Below, one piece after another: positions 1 to 7,011 of a stretch of 43,147 nt of DNA. This stretch comes from Mycobacterium sp. (lineage in GTDB: Bacteria; Actinomycetota; Actinomycetes; Mycobacteriales; Mycobacteriaceae). Both the position numbers and the translations under genes were made by a program. The DNA lies in contig JAGQTQ010000004.1 in the NCBI GenBank assembly GCA_020438905.1, forward strand, positions 1 to 43,147, in the 5' to 3' direction. Below the pieces are notes generated by a model. It was not told the DNA's origin. It made no database searches and saw nothing but the letters and a program-made list of their open reading frames with translations. Each line of letters begins with the position of its first letter. The stretch's first letter is position 1.

Positions 1-243
1 ATCACCCCGAACCTGTTCCCGGGTGTGTCGATCAGCTCCGATCTGGGCAACGGCCCGGGCATCCAGGAGGTGGCCACCTTCTCCGTCGACGTCGAAGGGC
101 CGGAGGGCTCGGTGGCGGTGTCCAACGCCCACGGCACCGTGACCGGCGCGGCCGGCGGTGTGCTGCTGCGTCCGTTCGCCCGGCTGATCGCCAAGACCGG
201 CGACAGCGTCACCACCTACGGCGAGCCCTGGAACATGAACTGA
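1..243 (+). CDS. MspA-family porin, C-terminal part (5' end outside window)
   Basis: Reading frame 1 is open from the first base to TGA at 241-243 and encodes the last 80 residues of an outer-membrane (mycomembrane) porin of the MspA family. The segment beginning ITPNLFPGVSIS and ending in GDSVTTYGEPWNMN matches, from memory, the C-terminal strand region of MspA almost residue for residue. MspA-type octameric channels carry small hydrophilic solutes across the mycomembrane and are typical of fast-growing mycobacteria. Which paralogue (mspA-D) it is cannot be decided from the tail alone; the position next to mscL recalls mspC of M. smegmatis. The start and signal peptide lie to the left of the window. 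Confidence 0.93.
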   Translation: MTPNLFPGVSISSDLGNGPGIQEVATFSVDVEGPEGSVAVSNAHGTVTGAAGGVLLRPFARLIAKTGDSVTTYGEPWNMN

Positions 244-258
244 ATCGAAACCCTCGAC

Positions 259-293
259 AACGGGGCCCCCGGCTTATCGCCGGGGGCCCCGTT
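259..293. terminator. Bidirectional hairpin terminator between porin and mscL
   Basis: Perfect 15-bp inverted repeat: arms 259-273 and 279-293 around a 5-nt loop, almost all G:C, followed by a short T-rich stretch (GGTTTCT) on the plus side and an A-containing run (TCGAAA) on the other. It sits between two convergent genes (porin stop at 243, mscL stop at 312) and can serve both. Confidence 0.8.
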
Positions 294-311
294 GGTTTCT
301 GCCGGTATCGG

Positions 312-746
312 CTACTTGAACGGCTTCAAATCGGTCGCCTCGCCCCTACCGGCGGACGTGTCCTTACCGCCGAGCGCGTCGCGGATCTCGGTAAGCAGCC
401 GAAGCTCTTTGTCCTCGTTGGACTCCGAGTCGTCCTTGGCGTCGTCTTTGGCGCGGACCTTGCTGTAGGGCAGCACGATCAGGAAGTAGACCACCGCGGC
501 CACCAGAACGAAGTTGATCAGCGCCGTCAGCAGGATGTTCAGGTCGATGGTCTGATCCCCGCCGATTCCGATCCGCAGGATTCCGTACGAGGCATCCTTG
601 CCCGCGCCGATGCGGTCGATCAGCGGTTGGATGATGCTGTCGGTGAATTTGGTGACGAGTCCGGTGAACGCGGTGCCGATGACCACCGCGACCGAGAGGT
701 CGACGATGTTGCCGCGGGAGAGAAACTCCCTGAATCCCTTTAACAC
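312..746 (-). CDS. mscL: Large-conductance mechanosensitive channel MscL
   Basis: Encodes a 144-residue MscL, the homopentameric inner-membrane valve that opens under hypo-osmotic tension. The N-terminus ([16 protein letters not shown]) is the amphipathic helix and start of TM1, followed by [16 protein letters not shown]; the periplasmic loop includes [13 protein letters not shown]2 is around [20 protein letters not shown]. The cytoplasmic tail is acidic and contains the usual LLTEIRDAL helix. The open frame extends further upstream, but the GTG at 746 is chosen because it gives the family's conserved start and has AAAGAAAGG about 6 nt in front. Convergent with the porin; 120 bp from the next gene. 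Confidence 0.95.
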   Translation of the reverse strand: MLKGFREFLSRGNIVDLSVAVVIGTAFTGLVTKFTDSIIQPLIDRIGAGKDASYGILRIGIGGDQTIDLNILLTALINFVLVAAVVYFLIVLPYSKVRAKDDAKDDSESNEDKELRLLTEIRDALGGKDTSAGRGEATDLKPFK

Positions 747-865
747 GGTTAGCCTTTCTTTGCTGAGTTCGCCCTCAGGGCGCCGAAAGCCTAGCGCACC
801 GAACGATCCGGGCATCCTTTGCTCACGACGCGCTGAACGGGTGCGGGTCGTCCCAACGGATCGGT

Positions 866-1519
866 TCAGTGGATGGTCAACGTGACCTTCTGAACCAGGG
901 TCGCCGCTGCCAGGGCGGTCGCGGCCGGGGCCGGAAGCGCGACCAGCACGACCCTGTCGTCGCCGGCTCCGAGCGCCGTGGACGCCGGCGAGACCAGCAC
1001 CACGACGGCATTGCGGGCTACCACTTGGGGGCGGGCCTCACGGTCAGCCGGCGTTGCGCCCAGAACATCCACGACATCGCCGCCGCGGATGATGTCCAGA
1101 ACGGCGGAGTCGGCCAGACGCAGTGGCACCACCCGGGCATCCGGCCCGGCGCTGAGGCCGGCCAACCTCGGGCCGAGCACTCGCGCGTCGGTCAGGACCT
1201 CGCCGGCCCGGGCCGGTCCGGCCAGCGTCGCGCCCAGGATAGGGTCCAGGGCGGTCTGCGCGCCGTCGGGGAGGGTCGAGGCCGGACGGCTTTCGAGCGT
1301 GACGTCGTCAGCGGTCAGGGGTGTGCCGGGACTCAGGTCGCGAACCGCGACCACCACATCGCGCTTCGCATCCGTCGCGTCCGGCCGCAACGCGACGCCG
1401 GCGGCGAGCAGGACGAGGACCCCGGCGGCGATGCGCCGGGCGAGCACGGTGCGGGCGAAGTCTGGCCGCAGTGCGCGCGAGATACGGTCCAGCAGAGTCG
1501 GATCGAGCGGGCCGGCCAT
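866..1519 (-). CDS. SAF-domain membrane-anchored protein (Rv0990c-like)
   Basis: Predicted 217-residue protein. After a short cytoplasmic N-terminus ([17 protein letters not shown]) there is one hydrophobic segment ([15 protein letters not shown], about residues 29-44), then a SAF/CpaB-type domain with the signature [19 protein letters not shown] and the later segment [17 protein letters not shown] domains occur in pilus-assembly CpaB/RcpC proteins and antifreeze-like proteins; no pilus genes are nearby, so the role here is unknown. The ATG at 1519 gives a length equal to the M. tuberculosis neighbour Rv0990c as I recall it; upstream frame is rejected as proline/arginine-rich noise. It lies 61 bp after ruc on the same strand and could be read from the same heat-shock promoter. 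Confidence 0.8.
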   Translation of the reverse strand: MAGPLDPTLLDRISRALRPDFARTVLARRIAAGVLVLLAAGVALRPDATDAKRDVVVAVRDLSPGTPLTADDVTLESRPASTLPDGAQTALDPILGATLAGPARAGEVLTDARVLGPRLAGLSAGPDARVVPLRLADSAVLDIIRGGDVVDVLGATPADREARPQVVARNAVVVLVSPASTALGAGDDRVVLVALPAPAATALAAATLVQKVTLTIH

Positions 1520-1580
1520 GCCGACACGGTAAGGCTTCGGGCGGTGGCCGTTTCCCGCCCGCGGCCTCGGCTGTGGAGAA

Positions 1581-1928
1581 CTATCCGGCGGAACTGGCGG
1601 CGGTTGCCGAACTGCTCGACCCCGAGGAACCGGAGGCACCCGCAGCCGAAGCCGAACCGCCTCCCGACGAATCCGAGCTGGAGCCCTTCTCCGAGGTGCC
1701 ATTGGACTCGGACTTGCCCGATGCGGACTTACCCGATGCCGCCTTGCCCGACTCGCGGCTGTCGGTTCGGTAGAAACCGCTGCCCTTGAACACCACGCCG
1801 ACCGAGTTGAACAGTTTGCGCAGCCGACCCGAGCACTGCGGGCAGGTGGTCAGGGCGTCGTCGGTGAACGCCTGTACCGCGTCGAACCGGTTGTCGCACT
1901 CGGTGCAGGCGTAGCTGTAGGTCGGCAC
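1581..1928 (-). CDS. ruc: FmdB-type zinc-ribbon redox chaperone Ruc
   Basis: 115 residues. The N-terminal FmdB-like zinc ribbon has two CxxC knuckles (Cys8/Cys11 in CTEC and Cys29/Cys32 in CPQC), followed by the conserved LRKLFNSVGVVFKGSGFYRTD. The rest, from about residue 58, is a Ser/Gly/Ala-rich low-complexity tail predicted to be disordered. This is the architecture of M. tuberculosis Rv0991c (Ruc), a redox-switched chaperone that protects unfolded proteins and works with the Hsp70 system (established for that protein, transferred by similarity). Starts at GTG 1928 with GGAGG 7 nt upstream. A CIRCE-like element directly upstream indicates HrcA repression and heat-shock induction. Confidence 0.9.
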   Translation of the reverse strand: MPTYSYACTECDNRFDAVQAFTDDALTTCPQCSGRLRKLFNSVGVVFKGSGFYRTDSRESGKAASGKSASGKSESNGTSEKGSSSDSSGGGSASAAGASGSSGSSSSATAASSAG

Positions 1929-1953
1929 AGGAACCTCCGGGAATTCTGACGTG

Positions 1954-1980
1954 CTGGCACTCTACCGTGCCAAGTGCTAA
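1954..1980 (-). promoter_or_regulatory. CIRCE-like HrcA operator overlapping the ruc promoter
   Basis: On the minus strand the half-sites are TTAGCACTT and GAGTGCCAG separated by 9 nt; against the CIRCE consensus TTAGCACTC-N9-GAGTGCTAA this is 15 of 18 positions. A candidate -10 hexamer TAGAGT (minus strand, 1964-1959) lies inside the operator, so bound HrcA would block RNA polymerase. The ruc start is 25 bp downstream. Confidence 0.85.
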
Positions 1981-1996
1981 AACCGCCATTTGGCGG

Positions 1997-2599
1997 TCAG
2001 CATTCCCCGAGGCGGACGAGTCCGCCGCCGGGAGTCAGAGCGTGGGTCATCGCGATGTCGTGGGGGTCGCGGGGGAGTTCGCCGACGATTTCGCAATCAC
2101 GGACCACCGCGATCAGCCGGGTCCCCGGTGCGCACAGTGGCAGGGACCTGTCGTAGAAACCGCCGCCGCGGCCCAGTCGCGCGCCTCGGCGATCCACCGC
2201 CAGCGCCGGGACCAGCACGACCTCTGCCGTCGCGATCGCTGAGGCCGCCAACAGAGGTCCGGCGGGCTCCCGCAGACCGAACATCCCGGCGATCAGCCGT
2301 CCGGGCGCATAGCGGCCCCATTGCAGCGGCAGGTGGCCGCCGTCCGGACCCTTTCGGGCCACCGGCAGCAGCACCTTCGGCCCCAGCCCGGCCAGTACGT
2401 CCAACATCTCCGGCGAACCGGGCTCGCTGCCCACCGGGTAGTAGGCGCAGACCGTGCCGGCGGTGTCGCCGCCGAGGCTCACCGCGGCGGCGAGATGGGT
2501 GCGCAGCTTCTCGGATTCGGTGCGATGCTGCGCATCCGGAACCGCGCGGCGGGCGGCCAGCAACGCGTTGCGAAGGTTTGCCTTGGTTCCGGCGGCCAT
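1997..2599 (-). CDS. 5-formyltetrahydrofolate cyclo-ligase (MTHFS)
   Basis: 200-residue enzyme of the MTHFS family, which converts 5-formyl-THF plus ATP to 5,10-methenyl-THF and so salvages folate. Diagnostic elements are the N-terminal basic helix KANLRNALLAARRAV, the central substrate loop and the nucleotide-binding signature LGRGGGFYDRSL near residue 145, followed by RLIAVVRDCEIV. Length is normal for the family. ATG start at 2599. It is upstream of ruc on the same strand but ruc has its own operator. It is divergent from galU with only 62 bp between the start codons. Confidence 0.9.
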   Translation of the reverse strand: MAAGTKANLRNALLAARRAVPDAQHRTESEKLRTHLAAAVSLGGDTAGTVCAYYPVGSEPGSPEMLDVLAGLGPKVLLPVARKGPDGGHLPLQWGRYAPGRLIAGMFGLREPAGPLLAASAIATAEVVLVPALAVDRRGARLGRGGGFYDRSLPLCAPGTRLIAVVRDCEIVGELPRDPHDIAMTHALTPGGGLVRLGEC

Positions 2600-2649
2600 G
2601 TCCTACACCCTGTCAGTGACGTCGGTGCGGCGCCAGCGGTGCGAGAGGT

Positions 2650-2655
2650 TAGGCT
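2650..2655 (+). promoter_or_regulatory. -10 box of a leaderless galU promoter
   Basis: TAGGCT (TANNNT class) ends 6 nt before the galU ATG at 2662, which puts transcription start at about the A of the start codon. No Shine-Dalgarno sequence is needed in this arrangement. Confidence 0.6.
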
Positions 2656-2661
2656 GATTCG

Positions 2662-3582
2662 ATGACCAGCCCGCAGGTTCCCATTCCCCGCACGGCGATC
2701 GTGCCGGCGGCGGGCCTGGGAACCCGCTTTCTGCCTGCCACCAAAACGGTGCCCAAGGAGTTGCTACCGGTCGTCGACACCCCCGGCATCGAACTGGTTG
2801 CAGAGGAGGCCGCCGACGCCGGCGCCGAGCGGCTGGTGATCGTCACCTCCGAGGGCAAAGACGGGGTGGTCGCACATTTCGTCGAGGACTTGGTGCTGGA
2901 GGGAACGCTGGAGGCCCGCGGTAAGAAGGCAATGCTGGAGAAGGTTCGCCGAGCCCCCGCGCTGATCAAGGTGGAGTCGGTGGTTCAGGCCGAGCCGCTG
3001 GGCCTCGGGCATGCGGTCGGTTGTGTGGAGCCGGTGCTGTCCCCCGATGAGGACGCGGTCGCGGTGCTGCTGCCCGATGATCTGGTGCTGCCGATCGGCG
3101 TACTTGAGACCATGGCCAAGGTGCGTGCCAAGCGCGGCGGCTCCGTGCTGTGCGCCATCGAGGTCGAACCCGACGAGGTCAGCGCTTACGGCGTGTTCGA
3201 TGTCGAGATCGTTCCCGATGCGGCCAACCCGAACGTGCTCCGGGTCAGGGGAATGGTGGAGAAGCCCGCCGCCGACGAGGCGCCGTCGCGGTACGTCGCG
3301 GCGGGCCGCTATGTGCTGGACCGGGCGATCTTCGACGCTTTGCGCCGGGTGCAGCGCGGGGCGGGCGGTGAGATCCAGCTCACCGATGCCATCGCTCTGC
3401 TGATCTCCGAAGGCCATCCCGTCCATGTGGTGGTGCACCGCGGGTCCCGACACGACTTGGGAAATCCCGGCGGGTATCTCAAGGCTGCGGTTGACTTTGC
3501 CCTGGATCGTGACGATTACGGCCCCGAGCTGCGCCGGTGGTTGGTGGCTCGGCTTGGCCTGACCGGGCAGGTCGACACCTAA
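2662..3582 (+). CDS. galU: UTP-glucose-1-phosphate uridylyltransferase GalU
   Basis: 306 residues. Forms UDP-glucose from glucose-1-phosphate and UTP, feeding trehalose, glycogen, galactan and methylglucose polysaccharide synthesis. The nucleotidyltransferase signature is at residues 12-33: PAAGLGTRFLPATKTVPKEL, with the conserved basic residues. Further family motifs are GLGHAVGCVEPV, the metal/nucleotide site LLPDDLVL, and VEKPA with YVAAGRYVL. Length is usual. It is first in a plus-strand run with glp and rimJ (59 bp to the glp start), the same order as Rv0993-Rv0995. Confidence 0.95.
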   Translation: MTSPQVPIPRTAIVPAAGLGTRFLPATKTVPKELLPVVDTPGIELVAEEAADAGAERLVIVTSEGKDGVVAHFVEDLVLEGTLEARGKKAMLEKVRRAPALIKVESVVQAEPLGLGHAVGCVEPVLSPDEDAVAVLLPDDLVLPIGVLETMAKVRAKRGGSVLCAIEVEPDEVSAYGVFDVEIVPDAANPNVLRVRGMVEKPAADEAPSRYVAAGRYVLDRAIFDALRRVQRGAGGEIQLTDAIALLISEGHPVHVVVHRGSRHDLGNPGGYLKAAVDFALDRDDYGPELRRWLVARLGLTGQVDT

Positions 3583-3641
3583 GGCGCTCCGGCAGCCCCG
3601 GCTGACCAGGCCGAATGGGTCTCGAGGTGGAAAGGCACGCT

Positions 3642-4874
3642 GTGCGTTCGGTTGAGGAACAGCAGGCCCGGGTGACGGCTGCCGCGGTGGCCCCGCGGCC
3701 GGTCCGGGTTCCCATCGCGGAGGCCCAGGGCCTCATGTGCGCCGAAGAGGTGGTCACCGAGCACCCGATGCCGGGCTTCGACCAAGCCGCCATCGATGGG
3801 TACGCGGTGCGCAGCGTCGACGTCAGCACCGCAGGGGAGGCCGAGATCGTGCTGCCGGTGACGGGCGTCATCGAGGCGGGCGCTCGCACCCCGAGCCGGT
3901 TGCAGCCCAAGCAGTCTGCCCGCATACAGACCGGCGCGCCGATGCCCACGCTGGCCGACGCCGTGCTGCCCCTGCGCTGGACCGACGGCGGGCAGTCCAG
4001 GGTCCGGATTCTGCGCGGGGTGCGCTCGGGCGCCTATGTCAGACGGGCCGGTGACGATGTGCAGCCCGGCGACGTCGCGGTGCGCCCCGGTGCGATCATC
4101 GGCCCCGCGCAGGTCGGGCTGCTCGCCGCGGTCGGGCGCGAGCGGGTTCTGGTGCATCCTCGGCCGCGGGTGGCGGTGATGAGTGTCGGTGGCGAGTTGG
4201 TCGACATCTCCCGGACACCGGGCAACTCCCAGGTGTTCGACGTCAACTCCTACGCACTGGCCGCGGCCGCCCGCGATGCGGGCGCGGAGGTCACCCGGGT
4301 CGGCATCGTCAGCTCCGATCCCAAGGAGTTGAGGGAGGTCGTCGAGAGCAACCTCAACCGCAGTGAGGTCGTGGTGATCTCCGGTGCGGTCGGAGGAGCG
4401 GCGGCCGAGAATCTGCGCACGGTGCTCTCGGAACTGGGAAGCATGGAGGTCACCCGGATCGCGATGCATCCGGGTTCGGTGCAGGGCTTCGGGCAACTCG
4501 GCACGGAAGGGGTTCCGACGTTCGTGCTGCCGGCCAACCCGGTGAGCGCGCTGGTGGTGTTCGAGGTGATGGTGCGTCCGCTGATCCGGCTTTCGCTGGG
4601 TAAGCGTCAGCCGATGCGACGAATGATCCGCGCCCGCACGATCAAGCCGATCGACTCGGTCGCCGACCGCACCGGATTCCTGCGCGGGCAGTTGTTGCGC
4701 GACCAGGACACCGGCGACTACCTGGTCGAGGTGATCGGCGACGCGCCCGGCGCTTCATCGCATCTGCTGGCATCGCTGGCCGACGCGAACTGCCTGGTGG
4801 TCGTCCCCAGTGCCGTCACCGAGATCCCGGCCGGGGAGTTCGTCGACGTCGCTTTCCTGGCTCAGCGCGGCTGA
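3642..4874 (+). CDS. glp: Gephyrin-like molybdotransferase-family protein Glp (MoeA1)
   Basis: 410 residues with the MoeA fold in order: N-terminal domain with PGFDQAAIDGYAVR (about 45-58), the beta-barrel domain, the MPT-binding-like domain (about 180-310) and domain IV. The family makes molybdenum cofactor, but several positions are changed. The usual SGGVSxGxxD loop reads SGAVGGAAAEN (about 247-257), the KPGKP-type lysine loop reads MHPGSVQGFG (about 275-284), and GLPGNPVSA reads VLPANPVSA. In Corynebacterium such a protein (Glp) binds FtsZ and the membrane receptor GlpR and helps division rather than making cofactor. GlpR is encoded 0.8 kb downstream here. GTG 3642 is chosen for GGAAAGG 5-6 nt upstream and family length. 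Confidence 0.88.
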   Translation: MRSVEEQQARVTAAAVAPRPVRVPIAEAQGLMCAEEVVTEHPMPGFDQAAIDGYAVRSVDVSTAGEAEIVLPVTGVIEAGARTPSRLQPKQSARIQTGAPMPTLADAVLPLRWTDGGQSRVRILRGVRSGAYVRRAGDDVQPGDVAVRPGAIIGPAQVGLLAAVGRERVLVHPRPRVAVMSVGGELVDISRTPGNSQVFDVNSYALAAAARDAGAEVTRVGIVSSDPKELREVVESNLNRSEVVVISGAVGGAAAENLRTVLSELGSMEVTRIAMHPGSVQGFGQLGTEGVPTFVLPANPVSALVVFEVMVRPLIRLSLGKRQPMRRMIRARTIKPIDSVADRTGFLRGQLLRDQDTGDYLVEVIGDAPGASSHLLASLADANCLVVVPSAVTEIPAGEFVDVAFLAQRG

Positions 4875-4881
4875 TGATCCG

Positions 4882-5535
4882 GTGAACCTGTGGGGCGCGG
4901 GTCCCGCCCATCCCGGGTGGCCCACCGCGGTCGGCCCGTTGCGGGTGCCGGGGGGGCTGATCAGGTTGCGGCCCATCCGGATGCGCGATGGCGCCCACTG
5001 GAGTCGCATCCGGTTGGCCGAGCGGGACAGTCTCGAGCCGTGGGAACCCTCGGCGGAAGTGGATTGGGCCGCGCGGCACTCGCTGTCCGCCTGGCCGGCG
5101 ATGTATTCGGGTATCCGGGCCGAAGCCCGCAAGGGCCGCATGCTGCCCTATGTCATCGAGGTCGACGGGCGATTCGGGGGACAGCTGACGATCGGCAACG
5201 TCACCCACGGATCGCTGAAATCGGCCTGGATCGGCTACTGGGTGGCTGAGGAGCTCACCGGTGGCGGCGTGGCGACGGGCGCGGTCGCACTCGGTTTGGA
5301 CCACTGTTTCGGCCCGGTCGGACTGCACCGGGTGGAGGCCACGGTCCGGCCGGAGAACGCGCGGAGTCGCAGGGTGCTGGCCAAGGTCGGTTTCCGGGAG
5401 GAGGGCCTGCTGCGGTGCTATCTCAACGTCGACGGCGATTGGCGCGACCACCTGTTGGTGGCGATGACCGCTGAGGAGCCCGACGGCTCGGTGACGGCGA
5501 CCCTGGTGCGGCGAAGACTGGCCACCTGGCAGTAG
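4882..5535 (+). CDS. rimJ: GNAT acetyltransferase, RimJ/RimL type
   Basis: 217 residues of the RimJ/RimL GNAT group, which N-acetylates protein alpha-amino groups or small molecules; the substrate here is not known. Seen are the substrate strand VPGGLIRLRPIRMRDG near the start, the acetyl-CoA region YWVAEELTGGGVATGAVALG (a relaxed version of the Q/RxxGxG/A loop) and the closing motif HRVEATVRPENARSRRVLAKVGF. GTG 4882 lies 7 bp after the glp stop, so translation is probably coupled. The same position between moeA1 and Rv0996 holds Rv0995 in M. tuberculosis. The longer in-frame reading that overlaps glp is rejected because it adds non-conserved sequence. Confidence 0.88.
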   Translation: MNLWGAGPAHPGWPTAVGPLRVPGGLIRLRPIRMRDGAHWSRIRLAERDSLEPWEPSAEVDWAARHSLSAWPAMYSGIRAEARKGRMLPYVIEVDGRFGGQLTIGNVTHGSLKSAWIGYWVAEELTGGGVATGAVALGLDHCFGPVGLHRVEATVRPENARSRRVLAKVGFREEGLLRCYLNVDGDWRDHLLVAMTAEEPDGSVTATLVRRRLATWQ

Positions 5536-5559
5536 AAATCCAGAGCCAACTGTTGCCAA

Positions 5560-5613
5560 TGTGACATTTGTGACTGTTGGTGCTTGTCATCATCGAATTA
5601 CACGTGTGTAATT
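5560..5613 (+). promoter_or_regulatory. Candidate regulated promoter region of glpR
   Basis: Three elements are packed into this AT-rich island. A direct repeat TGTGAC at 5560-5565 and 5569-5574 has a 9-bp period. A -35-like TTGTCA (5584-5589) is spaced 17 nt from TGTAAT (5607-5612). A palindrome with 8-bp arms (AATTACAC / GTGTAATT, 5596-5613, 2-nt centre) covers the -10. A second candidate -10, TAATCT at 5653-5658, would give a short leader with its own SD (GGGAAAGGAG). Which one is used is not decided by sequence. Confidence 0.5.
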
Positions 5614-5679
5614 GGCTCGGCGCGCCGCCCCGGAAAGCGGACGTCACGGACCTAATCTGGTCGGGAAAGGAGCGGGCCC

Positions 5680-6861
5680 ATGCCAAGCATCCCCCAGTCA
5701 CTCCTCTGGATCTCACTCGTGGTGCTGTGGCTTTTCGTCCTGGTGCCCATGCTGATCAACAAGCGTGACACCGTCCGGCGAACCAGTGACGTAGCGCTGG
5801 CCACCCGTGTCCTCAACCGCGGAAGGAAGTCGCGTCTGATCAAGCGCGGCGGTCCGGCCGCCGGCCACCGACACGACCCGGACTGGCAATTCGAGGACGA
5901 GTTCGCCGAGCAGGACTTCGTGATCCAAGACGAGGTCGCCGACTACGACGACGCGGTGCGCGCCTCCAGGCTCCGCGCCCACACCCGCTCGGTGGTGGTG
6001 GTCGCCGCGGTGACCGAGCAGTCCCGGGTCGAGGCGGACTACCTCGACGTCGACGTGGTCGATGAGAACTCCGGAGCGTTGCCGGTGGGTGCCGGCGTGC
6101 AGGAGGCGCTCTTCGACGCCGATCCCGAAGGCGCCGAATCCGAACCCCAGGTGGTGAAGGCGGTTGTGCAGGAGGAGATCGCCGTCGAGGTCGAAGAGGT
6201 CGAGGTTGTGGCCGAGGTCGAAGATCTCGAGGTCGCGGTAGAGGCCGAATCCGCCGTCGAGGTCGAGGCTGCCGAGACGGCGGCCGACGGCGAAGCGGCG
6301 ACCGCAACCGGATCGCCGGATCATGCCGACGACGAGTACGAGTACGTCGACGACACCTCGGGGCTGGAGGCCGAAGAGGAGCCGGTGGTTCCGGTTGCCC
6401 CGCGGGTGAGTCGGCAGCGGCGCCTGGAGTCCAGTACGGCGGCAGCGGTGAGCGCTCGCAAGTACCGCTTCCGCAAGCGGGTGCTGACCGCGATGGCGGC
6501 GGTCATGATGCTGACCGCGGTGCTGTCGTTCACCGTCAGTTCGTCGCTGTGGTGGACCTGCGGGGTGACCGCGGCTGTCACGATCCTCTACCTGGCCTAT
6601 CTGCGCAGGCAGACTCGTATCGAGGAACAGGTGCGCCGTCGGCGTCAGCAGCGCGCCTCGCGGACGCGGGCTGCCGAGTTCGATGACCTCCAAGAGGGGA
6701 AAGTCGAGGTCGGCGTCACCGATTTCCCTACCCGGCTCCGGCGCCCCGGAACGGTGGTGCTGGACATCGACGACGAGGATCCGGTGTTCGAGCATCTCGA
6801 CGAGGTGGCCTACGGCCGGAGTTACGATCCGCGCGATCTGCCGCGGGCGGCGGGTCAGTAG
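5680..6861 (+). CDS. glpR: Glp receptor GlpR (SepX-like division membrane protein)
   Basis: 393 residues. TM1 is at about residues 8-26 (LLWISLVVLWLFVLVPML), followed by a basic stretch (NKRDTVRRTSD). A long acidic linker, about residues 60-230, is rich in Glu/Val repeats such as EVEEVEVVAEVEDLEV. A hydrophobic hairpin comes next, about 267-308 (VLTAMAAVMMLTAVLSF, then TCGVTAAVTILYLAYL), then a cytoplasmic tail with an RRRRQQR patch. This is the layout of actinobacterial GlpR/SepX, which anchors the gephyrin-like protein Glp at the septum and pole. The symbol is not the glycerol-3-phosphate repressor. ATG 5680 has GGGAAAGGAG upstream. Position matches Rv0996. Confidence 0.85.
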   Translation: MPSIPQSLLWISLVVLWLFVLVPMLINKRDTVRRTSDVALATRVLNRGRKSRLIKRGGPAAGHRHDPDWQFEDEFAEQDFVIQDEVADYDDAVRASRLRAHTRSVVVVAAVTEQSRVEADYLDVDVVDENSGALPVGAGVQEALFDADPEGAESEPQVVKAVVQEEIAVEVEEVEVVAEVEDLEVAVEAESAVEVEAAETAADGEAATATGSPDHADDEYEYVDDTSGLEAEEEPVVPVAPRVSRQRRLESSTAAAVSARKYRFRKRVLTAMAAVMMLTAVLSFTVSSSLWWTCGVTAAVTILYLAYLRRQTRIEEQVRRRRQQRASRTRAAEFDDLQEGKVEVGVTDFPTRLRRPGTVVLDIDDEDPVFEHLDEVAYGRSYDPRDLPRAAGQ

Positions 6862-6884
6862 GAACGCTGGAACGGCCGGGCTGG

Positions 6885-6890
6885 TAGTCT
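6885..6890 (+). promoter_or_regulatory. -10 box of the tRNA-Ala gene
   Basis: TAGTCT lies 11 nt upstream of the mature tRNA 5' end; no strong -35 is seen. The spacing suits a very short 5' trailer removed by RNase P. Confidence 0.45.
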
Positions 6891-6901
6891 CCTACCGTTC
6901 A

Positions 6902-6974
6902 GGGGCTATGGCGCAGTTGGTAGCGCGACTCGTTCGCATCGAGTAGGTCAGGGGTTCGATTCCCCTTAGCTCCA
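6902..6974 (+). tRNA. tRNA-Ala (anticodon CGC)
   Basis: Folds fully: acceptor GGGGCTA/TAGCTCC with the G3:U70 pair that identifies alanine tRNA, D-stem GCGC/GCGC, anticodon stem ACTCG/CGAGT around loop TTCGCAT with anticodon CGC (reads GCG), variable loop AGGTC, and T-arm AGGGG-TTCGATT-CCCCT. Discriminator base A; the 3' CCA is not encoded. It lies just beyond glpR and marks the left edge of the block that is absent from the M. tuberculosis order, a common location for inserted DNA, though no attachment-site repeat or integrase is seen. Confidence 0.97.
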
Positions 6975-7011
6975 CCGAGTGGGACGCTCCGCCGGCCCGG
7001 CGGCGCTGCGG

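Noticed and set aside
5713-6795. A 360-codon minus-strand frame inside glpR
   Set aside because: Repetitive His/Leu/Gly product mirrors the acidic linker of glpR; no start signals.
6902-7011. tRNA-Ala as an integration site for the 7,012-21,527 block
   Set aside because: No second copy of the tRNA 3' end, integrase or mobility gene was seen at the other edge, and base composition is like the neighbours.
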